The position numbers and the translations under genes are program-made. 24,189 bases of DNA, from NCBI GenBank assembly GCA_002394725.1, contig DGUQ01000195.1:23182-47370 (forward strand), read 5' to 3'. How positions within the stretch are numbered: position 1 is the first letter of the stretch; every line of letters starts with the position of its first letter. Positions 8,497 to 16,126 of this stretch are shown here, one piece after another. The notes beneath the pieces are model-generated. The model searched no databases and was not told the DNA's origin. It saw only the letters and a list, made by a program, of their open reading frames with translations. The stretch comes from Ruminococcaceae bacterium UBA4306. Its GTDB lineage: Bacteria; Bacillota; Clostridia; Oscillospirales; Acutalibacteraceae.

Positions 8497-9783
8497 ATGT
8501 TTTTCAGAATGCTCAGAGGAGCGTTATTCAGACAAAAATCAAAGATGATTATGATCGCCATCACCATCGCGCTGGGCGCATCCCTCGCCACCGCGATGCT
8601 GAACATCATGTTCGACGTCGGCGATAAAATGAATCAGGAGCTCAAGACCTACGGCGCGAACATCACGGTCGTCCCCAAGGCGAGCTCCGTCCTCAACGGT
8701 CTGTATGAAATGGACGAGGAGGATTCTTCGGCGTACCTCAAGGAAGAGGAGCTCGGTAAGATCAAAACCATTTTCTGGGCGTTCAATATCGTCGATTTTT
8801 CGCCCTTTGTCAATACTACGGCGACGCTCAACAGCAAACCGGTCAAGACCGTCGGCACGTGGTACAATCACCATCTTGCGCTGCCGACAGGCGAGGAGCT
8901 CGACGCCGGCGTGACCTCCCTCAGATCATGGTGGGATATCAAGGACGGTAAGTGGATCGACGAGCAGAACACCGACAGCGATAAGGTCGCGATGGTCGGT
9001 ACGGTGTTGGCGGAGCGCGAAGGCGTCAAAGCGGGCGACAGCATCACGCTGAGTACATCTCACGGCACCGAGACGCTCACCGTCAGCGGCATATTCGACG
9101 CGGGCGGCGACGAGGATGAGCAGATCTATACGACCTTGGCGGTCGCACAGAGGCTCTCCTCTAAGGCGGGACAGCTCGATTCCATCGAGGTCTCCGCGCT
9201 GACAACGCCCGATAACGAGCTTGCGGTCAAGGCGGCGAAGGAGGGCCCTGCCTCTTTGACGCCGAAGGAATACGAAACGTGGTATTGCACCGCTTACGTC
9301 AGCTCGATCTGCTACCAGATCCAGGAGGTCATCACCGATTCGGTTGCCGCTCCCGTGCGGCAGGTCGCGGACAGCGAGGGTAATATCATGGAGAAAACAG
9401 AGTTGTTGATGATCCTGATCACGATCCTGTCCCTGCTCGGCTCGGCGCTCGGTATCTCCAACCTCGTTACCGCTTCCGTTATGGAGCGCAGTAATGAGAT
9501 CGGTTTGATGAAGGCGGTCGGTGCGCGTGACAGACAGGTCACAGGCTTGGTGCTGACCGAGATACTTATCACCGCTATCATCGGCGGCGCCGCGGGCTAC
9601 CTCATGGGCTACGGCTTTGCTCAGATCATCGGTCATACGGTGTTCAACTCGTCCATCGAGATGAAGCCGATGGTCATCCCGATCGTCGCGGTGCTGATCG
9701 TGATCGTCACCCTGATCGGTTCGATCCCGGCGATCCGCATGATGCAGCGGCTCCGTCCCGCGGAGGTATTGCACGGAAGATAA
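8497..9783 (+). CDS. ABC transporter permease 1 (Fls-type, FtsX/MacB family)
   Basis: A 428-aa FtsX/MacB permease: helix 1 at about 15-38 (MIAITIALGASLATAML), an outer domain with YGANITVVPKASS just after the helix, and three C-terminal helices with the coupling segment MERSNEIGLMKAVGARDRQV. It belongs to the pair of permeases typical of Fls/P19 loci, probably forming a heterodimer with the next product and using the ATPase at 11035. A 75-nt gap with a GC-rich hairpin separates it from permease 2. The function in Fls systems is unproven; energising redox or iron release by the outer proteins is a reasonable model. Confidence 0.9.
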   Translation: MFFRMLRGALFRQKSKMIMIAITIALGASLATAMLNIMFDVGDKMNQELKTYGANITVVPKASSVLNGLYEMDEEDSSAYLKEEELGKIKTIFWAFNIVDFSPFVNTTATLNSKPVKTVGTWYNHHLALPTGEELDAGVTSLRSWWDIKDGKWIDEQNTDSDKVAMVGTVLAEREGVKAGDSITLSTSHGTETLTVSGIFDAGGDEDEQIYTTLAVAQRLSSKAGQLDSIEVSALTTPDNELAVKAAKEGPASLTPKEYETWYCTAYVSSICYQIQEVITDSVAAPVRQVADSEGNIMEKTELLMILITILSLLGSALGISNLVTASVMERSNEIGLMKAVGARDRQVTGLVLTEILITAIIGGAAGYLMGYGFAQIIGHTVFNSSIEMKPMVIPIVAVLIVIVTLIGSIPAIRMMQRLRPAEVLHGR

Positions 9784-9812
9784 TTATCGGTCAGCGGAAA
9801 GCGTACCGTTTC

Positions 9813-9833
9813 GGGTGGGCTGTGCCCACACCC
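9813..9833 (+). other. Intergenic hairpin between the two permease genes
   Basis: GGGTGGGC-TGT-GCCCACACCC folds into a GC-rich hairpin with a small bulge. No T-run follows, so it is more likely a processing or stability element than a terminator. Confidence 0.4.
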
Positions 9834-9858
9834 TATATTATAGATACAGAGGAAAAAT

Positions 9859-11031
9859 ATGAAAAAGCAGAAAATGTTCCTGAGGATGATCTCCGCCTCG
9901 CTGATCCGGCGGCGCTCGCGTATGCTGGTGGCGCTGCTTGCGATCGCGGTCGGCGCGACGATCCTCTCCGGACTTGTTACGATCTATTATGATGTACCGC
10001 GCCAGATGGGTGAGCAGTTCCGCAACTACGGCGCCAATATGATCTTCACTCCGTCAGAGGCTGACGCGCTGACACGGAAGGATATCGAAGCGGGCTTATC
10101 CCATATCCCCGCCGATCAGGTGGTCGGCTGCGCCCCCTACCGCTATGAGGGCGTGACCATTGTCGAGCGCCCCTATATGGCGGCAGGCACCGATCTCAGC
10201 GAGGTGCAAAAGACCTCTCCCTACTGGAACGTAGACGGCGAGTGGCCGTCCGCTTCGGGCGAGATACTGGTCGGCAAGAACGTCGCCTCCACCTTTGCGG
10301 TCAAGCCCGGCGATACCATGACTTTGAGCTACGCGCTCCAGAATCCCGACGGTACTGCCGCGACCGCCGATGAAGCGCGCGACATCCCGACAAATGATGT
10401 GAAATTCAACGTCACCGGTATTCTGGATACCGGCGGCAACGAGGAAGATTACGTCTTTATCTCCGTTGAGGATATGACCTCTTTGACGGGCAACGACGGC
10501 GGCTTTGATGTGGCGGAGCTGTCAGTCTCCGCATCCTCAGAGGAGTTGCAGCGCTATGTGGACAACATCAACGACGAGAAAACCGCGGTTTCTTCCCGAC
10601 TCGTCAAGCGTGTGACCCAGAGCGAGAACACTGTATTGTCTAAATTACAGGCACTGGTGTTCCTCGTGACGGCAATCGTCCTGCTGTTGACGATGATCTG
10701 CGTTGCCACCACGATGATGGCGGTCGTCACGGAACGGCGCAAAGAAGTCGGACTGAGAAAGGCGCTGGGCGCGTCCGACGGTTCGATCATCATGGAATTC
10801 ATGGGCGAGGGACTCTTGCTCGGCGGTGTCGGCGGACTGCTCGGCTCATTCTTGGGCTTTGCATTCGCGCAGGCGGTATCGGTGAACGTGTTCAACTCGT
10901 CCATCACCTTCCATTTCCTGCTGGTACCGCTGACGATCCTCGTCTCGATCCTGGTCACGGGTATTTCCTGTATCCTGCCGGTACGCTCCGCCATCGATAT
11001 CGATCCTGCTCTTGTTTTGAAGGGAGAATAA
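9859..11031 (+). CDS. ABC transporter permease 2 (Fls-type, FtsX/MacB family)
   Basis: A 390-aa permease related to the preceding one: LIRRRSRMLVALLAIAVGAT leads into helix 1, the outer domain starts FRNYGANMIFTPSEA, and the C-terminal membrane part contains TERRKEVGLRKALGASDGSI. The shared N-x-YGAN motif after helix 1 in both permeases shows their common origin. AGAGGAAAA precedes ATG 9859, and the ATPase gene follows after 3 nt. Likely partner of permease 1 in one transporter. Confidence 0.9.
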   Translation: MKKQKMFLRMISASLIRRRSRMLVALLAIAVGATILSGLVTIYYDVPRQMGEQFRNYGANMIFTPSEADALTRKDIEAGLSHIPADQVVGCAPYRYEGVTIVERPYMAAGTDLSEVQKTSPYWNVDGEWPSASGEILVGKNVASTFAVKPGDTMTLSYALQNPDGTAATADEARDIPTNDVKFNVTGILDTGGNEEDYVFISVEDMTSLTGNDGGFDVAELSVSASSEELQRYVDNINDEKTAVSSRLVKRVTQSENTVLSKLQALVFLVTAIVLLLTMICVATTMMAVVTERRKEVGLRKALGASDGSIIMEFMGEGLLLGGVGGLLGSFLGFAFAQAVSVNVFNSSITFHFLLVPLTILVSILVTGISCILPVRSAIDIDPALVLKGE

Positions 11032-11034
11032 CAT

Positions 11035-11712
11035 ATGAGTTTATTGGAAGTCAAAAATGTTTCGAAAATATACGGCCCCTTAAAGGCGCTTGATAACGTC
11101 GATCTGACGGTCGAAAACGGCGAGTGGGTCGCCATTATGGGACCCTCCGGCTCGGGTAAATCCACGATGATGAACATCATCGGCTGTATGGATAAGCCCA
11201 CCATGGGCGAGGTGCTGCTCGACGGCGCCGATATCTCCAAGGAGAGCAACAAGGCGCTGACCGCCATCCGCAGGGATAAGATCGGCTTGATCTTTCAGCA
11301 GTTCCATCTGGTCAATTATCTCACCGCGGTCGAGAACGTCATGGTGAGCCAGTATTATCACAGTATGCCTGACGAGAAGGAGGCGCTCGAAGCGCTCGAG
11401 AGAGTCGGTCTCAAGGACAGAGCCAAGCATCTGCCCTCTCAGCTCTCGGGCGGTGAACAGCAGCGTGTCTGTATTGCGCGCGCTTTGATCAATCACCCCG
11501 AGATCGTGCTTGCCGACGAGCCGACCGGTAACCTTGATGAAGCGAACGAGAACATCGTGCTGGATATCTTCAAGCAGCTCCATCGTGAGGGTACGACCCT
11601 GATCGTCGTCACCCATGACCCCGAGGTCGCCGAGGAAGCCCAGAGAACGGTCGTTCTCGAGCACGGCAGACTGGTCAAAGAGATCATCAACGAAAACTTC
11701 AAGGAAGACTGA
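11035..11712 (+). CDS. ABC transporter ATP-binding protein (Fls-type)
   Basis: A 225-aa MacB/LolD-class ATPase that should power the two upstream permeases. Walker [10 protein letters not shown] (36-44), Q-loop FQQFHLV, signature LSGGE (137-141), Walker [11 protein letters not shown] with D161/E162, H-loop VTHD. Its start lies 3 nt after permease 2, and the ribosome site GGGAG is inside the permease 3' end, indicating coupled translation. All catalytic motifs are intact. Confidence 0.93.
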   Translation: MSLLEVKNVSKIYGPLKALDNVDLTVENGEWVAIMGPSGSGKSTMMNIIGCMDKPTMGEVLLDGADISKESNKALTAIRRDKIGLIFQQFHLVNYLTAVENVMVSQYYHSMPDEKEALEALERVGLKDRAKHLPSQLSGGEQQRVCIARALINHPEIVLADEPTGNLDEANENIVLDIFKQLHREGTTLIVVTHDPEVAEEAQRTVVLEHGRLVKEIINENFKED

Positions 11713-11735
11713 CAATTCGACGAAGGGAGAACACC

Positions 11736-12191
11736 ATGAAAAGAATCATCGCTGTATGTTTGAGCATTATGCTGATCGCCGCCCTGCTTTGCGCCTGCGG
11801 CGGCTCAAAGAACTACAAGGACGGTACCTACACCGGTCAATCTCAGATATTCAAAGGCGACGAAGAGGGCAACGGCGACGGCTACGGCGTTGTCACCCTC
11901 ACCATCAAGGATAACGCGATCACTGCCTGCGAATTCAAGACCTATGAGCCCGATGGCACCTTAAAGGGTGACGATTACGGCAAGGTCGACGGCGAGATCA
12001 AAAACGAGGACTATTATCACAAGGCACAGCAGGCGATCAAGGGCTCGGCAAAGTATGCCGAGATGCTCGTGACATCCGGCAACCCCAACACCTTTGAGAA
12101 CGATATCGACGCGATCTCCGGCGCGACCTTTTCCTACGATCAGTTCATTGACGCGGTCTATGACGCGCTGTCTAAGGCGGCTGAAAAATAA
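11736..12191 (+). CDS. FMN-binding-domain lipoprotein, predicted flavinylated
   Basis: A 151-aa secreted lipoprotein: signal peptide MKRIIAVCLSIMLIAALLCA with likely lipidated Cys21, followed directly by one FMN-binding domain (PF04205 type). The tail has DAISGATFS, matching the motif whose Thr (T131 here) receives FMN covalently from an ApbE transferase in NqrC, RnfG and related electron carriers. The early part (YKDGTYTGQSQIFKGDE...GDGYGVVTLTIKDN) is typical of the domain. It should be an outward-facing one- or two-electron carrier. Its place between the Fls ATPase and a cytochrome b/Frd-like complex suggests it carries electrons toward iron. No apbE gene lies in the window. Confidence 0.92.
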   Translation: MKRIIAVCLSIMLIAALLCACGGSKNYKDGTYTGQSQIFKGDEEGNGDGYGVVTLTIKDNAITACEFKTYEPDGTLKGDDYGKVDGEIKNEDYYHKAQQAIKGSAKYAEMLVTSGNPNTFENDIDAISGATFSYDQFIDAVYDALSKAAEK

Positions 12192-12217
12192 GATTTCAGA
12201 CTGTTATACGAAAAATA

Positions 12218-12258
12218 CGGCAGTCTCGGCTGTCCTGCCGGGATTGCCGCGTTTTATT
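12218..12258 (+). terminator. Possible internal attenuator after the FMN lipoprotein gene
   Basis: CGGCAGTC (12218-12225) pairs with GATTGCCG (12242-12249) with one G-U pair; a smaller CGGC/GCCG stem nests inside, and CGTTTTATTT follows. It would partly separate expression of the downstream redox genes from the transporter genes. Confidence 0.45.
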
Positions 12259-12269
12259 TGGAGTATCTT

Positions 12270-12767
12270 ATGGAATTATTCAAACGAACCGTTTTCAGGA
12301 TCATCGCGCTGGTGATCGTCTGCGCTGCTGTCATCGGTATTCTGACCGCAACAGGTCATCTGTCTTTCGGCTCAGTTGACGCGGTCTCAAAGGCGACGGG
12401 GGAGATCATCTCGCGTGACGAGGTGGACGGTACCTTCACCGTGCTGATCAATAAGGATCGGCATAAGGACGCCGAGACCCTGACCGAATGGGAGAAGTTC
12501 TTCCGCGGCGAGCCATACGGTTTTATCTTCGAGGACATCACCTGCTATGCGGCGTCCTCCGATCCCGCGGGGCTCGAAATGGCGCAGGGACTGCAATCCC
12601 GTCTTCCTGCGAACCAGATGACGCTGAAGGTCATCACCTCTCCGATGATCGCCGATAAGCTGCGGCACGGCGCATTTGACACGGCGGTGTTCAGCGACAG
12701 CGCGATCAAACAGCTCGGCATGGAGGACATCCTCACCATGCCGAACGTCGATGTTTTGCATATATGA
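12270..12767 (+). CDS. Membrane-anchored extracytoplasmic protein of unknown function
   Basis: I do not recognise this 165-aa protein. It has one N-terminal helix (about 10-27) and a soluble part predicted outside the cell, with a single cysteine in EDITCYAASSD. The second half (LEMAQGLQSRLPANQMTLKVIT, then HGAFDTAVFSDSAIKQLGM) has the alternating helix-strand look of a small alpha/beta fold. ATG 12270 is chosen because GGAG lies 6 nt upstream; a TTG 12 bases earlier also fits the frame. Its stop TGA is embedded in the ribosome site GAGGT of the cytochrome gene, so it is cotranslated with the redox complex. A role in coupling the FMN lipoprotein to the cytochrome is a guess from position only. 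Confidence 0.75.
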   Translation: MELFKRTVFRIIALVIVCAAVIGILTATGHLSFGSVDAVSKATGEIISRDEVDGTFTVLINKDRHKDAETLTEWEKFFRGEPYGFIFEDITCYAASSDPAGLEMAQGLQSRLPANQMTLKVITSPMIADKLRHGAFDTAVFSDSAIKQLGMEDILTMPNVDVLHI

Positions 12768-12774
12768 GGTACTT

Positions 12775-13314
12775 ATGAGAAAATTCAATTCGATTCTGAC
12801 CGCCGTGATATTGGTGCTGTTTATCATACACGGCTTTTTGGGCGCGCTGAATATGCTCGATGTCGTGGTCGTCATCACCAAGGTCATGGCATGGGTGATG
12901 GTTGCGCTGATCGCCGTCCATGTGGTGCTCAGCTGTATCCTGACCGCAAAAGCCATCAAAACATGGAAGGTCACAGGTGCGCCGTATTTGAGGGAAAACA
13001 CCCTGTTCTGGGCGCGTCGGATCTCGGGGATCGCCGTCATGCTGTTGCTGGCGTTCCATGTATTGGCGTTCCGATCGTCCTCCTCCGGGAGCTTCACACT
13101 CAGCTTCTTCGGCGGCTTTCAGCTGGCGGCCAATAACCTGTTGGTCATCTCGATCGCCGTACACGTGATCACCAACGTCAAGCCGATGCTGATCTCCTTC
13201 GGCGTCCGCAGCCTGAAATCGCGTGCGGGTGATATCCTGTTTTTTCTGTCGATCCTGCTGGTGCTGTTCATCATCGGCTTTATCGTCTATTATCTTAGGT
13301 GGAATACAATATGA
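12775..13314 (+). CDS. Cytochrome b-like membrane anchor of a succinate dehydrogenase/fumarate reductase-type complex
   Basis: A 179-aa protein with five predicted helices and four histidines, one in each of the first four helices (H19, H49, H95, H130). This matches type B succinate:quinone oxidoreductases (Wolinella FrdC, Bacillus SdhC), where a single five-helix subunit holds two haems b by four His ligands and can move electrons across the membrane. FrdA-like and FrdB-like genes follow directly, with an ATGA overlap. It is shorter than typical FrdC (~200-255 aa), with brief loops. I infer dihaem binding from His placement; sequence identity to known SdhC/FrdC appears low. It could instead be a flavin- or quinone-linked relative. 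Confidence 0.8.
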   Translation: MRKFNSILTAVILVLFIIHGFLGALNMLDVVVVITKVMAWVMVALIAVHVVLSCILTAKAIKTWKVTGAPYLRENTLFWARRISGIAVMLLLAFHVLAFRSSSSGSFTLSFFGGFQLAANNLLVISIAVHVITNVKPMLISFGVRSLKSRAGDILFFLSILLVLFIIGFIVYYLRWNTI

Positions 13315-14885
13315 GCATCAATATCATCGGAGCAGGGTTAGCCGGTCTGACGGCGGCGCTGACCCTTGCCGAACAGAATATACCCTGCAATTTAGTATCC
13401 TACGCGCCGAGCGAGCGTTCCCAGTCCGTGATGGCAGAGGGCGGTATCAATGCCGCTCTCGATACTGCGGGCGAGCATGATACAATCGAAGAGCACTATG
13501 CCGATACGATCAAGGGAGGCGTGTACCTCGCGGATGAAAACGCCGTGTGGGGGCTGTGCTCCCACGCGCCTGAGATCGTCACAAAGCTCGACCGCCTCGG
13601 CGTGCCTTTTTCGCATAATGACAAGGGGATCGTCCAGCGCTATTTCGGCGGTCAAAAGAAAAAACGCACCGCTTATGTCAAGGCGAGCACGGGAAAGATG
13701 CTGGTCACCGCCTTGATCGACGAGGTGCGAAAATATGAAGTAAAAGGCTTGATTACCCGCTATCCGCGCCATCGTTTTGCACAGCTGATGTTGGACAACG
13801 GAGCTTGTCAGGGCGTACAGATCGCCGACCGCTTTACCGAGGAACCGATCGCACTCTCAGGCGCGGTCATCATCGCCTGCGGCGGCATGGCGGGGCTGTT
13901 CGACGGCATGACGACCGGCTCGACCCACAACACCTCGGATGCGGCGGCGACGCTGTTCGCGCAGGGGGTGGAGCTCTCCAACCTCGAGTTCGTCCAGTAC
14001 CATCCGACCACCATCGGTATCTCGGGCAAGCGCCTGCTGATTTCGGAGGCCGCGCGCGGCGAGGGCGGCAGACTGTTTGTCAGACGTAACGGCGAGCCGT
14101 GGTATTTTATGGAAGAAAAGTACCCCGAGCTCAAGAACCTCATGCCGCGCGACGTGGTCTCGGCAGAAATGGTCGCCGTGACCTCTCGTGATGACTGCGA
14201 GGATCAGGTATATCTCGATATGACAGGGATAGATAAAAAAGTATGGAAGACGCGTCTCTCCGACCTCAGGGAGCAGTGCGTCCATTATATCGCCGTCGAT
14301 CCGATGAAGGAGCCGATCCCTGTCTCACCCGGCATCCATTACTTCATGGGCGGCATTCGGGTCGATGAAAACCATCGAACCAATATCAAGAATCTCTATG
14401 CCGCGGGAGAATGTGCCTGCCAGTATCACGGCGCGAACCGTCTTGGCGGCAACTCCCTGCTCGGCGCGATCTACGGCGGCCGTGTAGCGGCAGAGAGTGT
14501 TATGAAAAACCATATAGAAGAAACCGATATAGACGTTCAGGACACAACCTACAGCGAGGTTTCACCCTTGTTGGCGGAGCGGATCAGCACGATCCTTTAC
14601 CGCGCGCTCCCCATCATGCGGAATGAAGCGGATATGAAAGCAGCACAGCAGGAGCTGAACGCTATGCTCACGCCCGATCTCAATGATGCGGAAAAGCGCC
14701 GTTTGCACCTCGCTCTCGCCATGGTACAATCGGCAATTCATCGCAAGGAGAGCCGCGGCGCGCATAAGCGGATCGACTATCCCGAGCGTGATGATAAAAA
14801 CTTCCGCAAACAGAGCGTTGTTTGCTTTGACGGCGGTCAAATTACCCTCACCCTGCGTGACATTCCCGAAAGGAGAAGCGAATGA
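13311..14885 (+). CDS. Fumarate reductase/succinate dehydrogenase flavoprotein-like subunit
   Basis: A 524-aa FAD-dependent oxidoreductase of the FrdA/SdhA/NadB family. The Rossmann motif GAGLAGLTAAL is at 7-17. Substrate-site signatures are kept: HPTTIGISGKRLLISEAARGEGG (catalytic Arg loop, begins with the substrate His), SPGIHYFMGGI and HGANRLGGNSLLGA. At the position of the His that binds FAD covalently in FrdA/SdhA (RSHTVAAEGG) this protein has RSQSVMAEGG, Q38, so FAD is probably non-covalent. ATG 13311 overlaps the cytochrome stop (ATGA) and has TTAGGTGG upstream; GTG 13299 is less likely. Its stop overlaps the FrdB-like start. Likely reaction: succinate/fumarate interconversion at the cytoplasmic face; L-aspartate oxidase is unlikely given the FrdB and cytochrome partners. 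Confidence 0.88.
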   Translation: MSINIIGAGLAGLTAALTLAEQNIPCNLVSYAPSERSQSVMAEGGINAALDTAGEHDTIEEHYADTIKGGVYLADENAVWGLCSHAPEIVTKLDRLGVPFSHNDKGIVQRYFGGQKKKRTAYVKASTGKMLVTALIDEVRKYEVKGLITRYPRHRFAQLMLDNGACQGVQIADRFTEEPIALSGAVIIACGGMAGLFDGMTTGSTHNTSDAAATLFAQGVELSNLEFVQYHPTTIGISGKRLLISEAARGEGGRLFVRRNGEPWYFMEEKYPELKNLMPRDVVSAEMVAVTSRDDCEDQVYLDMTGIDKKVWKTRLSDLREQCVHYIAVDPMKEPIPVSPGIHYFMGGIRVDENHRTNIKNLYAAGECACQYHGANRLGGNSLLGAIYGGRVAAESVMKNHIEETDIDVQDTTYSEVSPLLAERISTILYRALPIMRNEADMKAAQQELNAMLTPDLNDAEKRRLHLALAMVQSAIHRKESRGAHKRIDYPERDDKNFRKQSVVCFDGGQITLTLRDIPERRSE

Positions 14886-15592
14886 ATTATACGATAACGA
14901 TTCTCCGACAGGCTGATCGTGACGCCGAGCCGTATCGTCAGACCGTTTTGTTTGCGACGGACGATGCGGAAATGACCGTCGCCACCCTTCTCAAAACACT
15001 GAACGCCACCCCCAACCTCACCGATACCGACGGCAAAGCGGTATCCAACATACAGTGGGAATGCAGCTGCCTGCAGAAGAAATGCGGCGCCTGCGCTATG
15101 CGGATCAATAAAAGACCGCACCTTGCCTGCGACGTCAAGCTCAGTGCGTTCAAGAACGGCAACATCACCCTCGAACCGCTGAAAAAATTCCCCGTGATCG
15201 CTGACCTGATCGTTGACCGCTCCGTCATGTTTGAGAATTTGAAGAACATTGGACTGTGGCTGGAGAAAGAAGCGCGCCATACAAAAAGGGGAGAGGAGCT
15301 CGCCTATGAAGCCTCACGCTGTTTACAGTGCGGCTGTTGTCTGGAGGTCTGCCCCAACTTCATCCCCGGCGAGGATTTTTATTCCGCCGCTTCCTTTGTC
15401 CCAACAGCGCGCGTTCTCAGTGAACTGCCGAAAAAGGATAAGACGGAACTCCTCGGCAGCTATGTAGACAAGATCTATCAGGGCTGCGGAAAGTCCCTCT
15501 CCTGCCGCGATATCTGCCCTGCGCAGATCGATATCGAGCATCTGCTCGTCAATAATAACGCTGTAGCGGTCTGGAAACGATTCATAAAATGA
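14882..15592 (+). CDS. Fumarate reductase/succinate dehydrogenase iron-sulfur-like subunit
   Basis: A 236-aa FrdB/SdhB-type protein that passes electrons between the flavoprotein and the cytochrome through three clusters. The [2Fe-2S] ligands are C63-x4-C68-x2-C71-x11-C83; the [4Fe-4S] ligands C147, C150, C153 with C157; the third cluster set is C202-x5-C208-x3-C212 followed by Pro. Spacing equals that of E. coli FrdB. Its start overlaps the FrdA-like stop (ATGA), so the two are translationally coupled. It is the last gene of the iron-regulated operon; a terminator follows at 15670. Confidence 0.92.
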   Translation: MNYTITILRQADRDAEPYRQTVLFATDDAEMTVATLLKTLNATPNLTDTDGKAVSNIQWECSCLQKKCGACAMRINKRPHLACDVKLSAFKNGNITLEPLKKFPVIADLIVDRSVMFENLKNIGLWLEKEARHTKRGEELAYEASRCLQCGCCLEVCPNFIPGEDFYSAASFVPTARVLSELPKKDKTELLGSYVDKIYQGCGKSLSCRDICPAQIDIEHLLVNNNAVAVWKRFIK

Positions 15593-15669
15593 AAAGAACA
15601 AAAGACGATTCCCTTAACGAAATAAGAAAACTGAATAGGACGACAAATGAATACTACTTTTTGAGTTTT

Positions 15670-15706
15670 AACACCCACTTCATTTTATCGTGAAGTGAGT
15701 GTTTTT
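15670..15706. terminator. Terminator of the iron/redox operon
   Basis: AACACCCACTTCA (15670-15682) pairs with TGAAGTGAGTGTT (15691-15703) with one mismatch, and T residues run to 15706. The A/T flanks allow function on both strands. Confidence 0.85.
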
Positions 15707-15713
15707 ATATATA

Positions 15714-16016
15714 ATGGATAATATGATTGAACTCTCAGATATAATAAATGACTTGAAAGATAGAATTGACGAGATTGCAGAAAAGCTGGAATCCCTTGAA
15801 GATGAGAGAGCTGACAAACAGCAGCTTCAGATGTCTGTTCAGCGTAGATATGAAAAATATAAGAATCTATTAATGAGATTTTTTGAAAATGAAGTTGGGA
15901 ATGACGAAAAGAGAATGATTATCTTAAAGCTATTTGAAAGGATTACGGTAAGTAGAGGAACAAAGGAACACGCTATCAATTTTATGATGAGAAGCGATTA
16001 TTCGGATTTTGTATGA
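15714..16016 (+). pseudogene. Small coiled-coil ORF, possible recombinase C-terminal remnant
   Basis: About 100 aa from ATG 15714 (GTG 15699 lies inside the terminator). It is highly charged, forms a heptad-like helix (about 5-50), and ends with NDEKRMIILKLFERITVS then HAINFMMRSDYSDF. This layout recalls the C-terminal coiled coil and final strand of large serine recombinases, but no catalytic or zinc-ribbon part is present. No ribosome site is visible and the base composition is clearly more AT-rich than the operon before it. Probably a leftover of a mobile element; an independent small gene is the alternative. Confidence 0.35.
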
Positions 16017-16088
16017 GCATTAATATATGATAAATTTACAAAAAACTTTAATGGGTATAACACTTCTTAGAAAATCACTGGCTGCTGT

Positions 16089-16122
16089 AAAGGATGTCAC
16101 CATTTCATTGGCGGCATCCTTT
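16089..16122. terminator. Hairpin downstream of the flavoprotein gene
   Basis: AAAGGATGTCACC (16089-16101) pairs with GGCGGCATCCTTT (16110-16122) with one mismatch around an 8-nt loop. It sits just past the stop of the minus-strand reductase gene and should serve as its terminator, perhaps on both strands. Confidence 0.65.
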
Positions 16123-16126
16123 CTGA

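Noticed and set aside
11736..12191. RnfG/NqrC subunit of an Rnf or Nqr complex
   Set aside because: It is a small lipoprotein with a single FMN-binding domain, and no other Rnf/Nqr genes are in the window.
13311..14885. L-aspartate oxidase (NadB)
   Set aside because: The non-covalent FAD motif is NadB-like, but FrdB-like and cytochrome b genes overlap it and no nadA/nadC is present.
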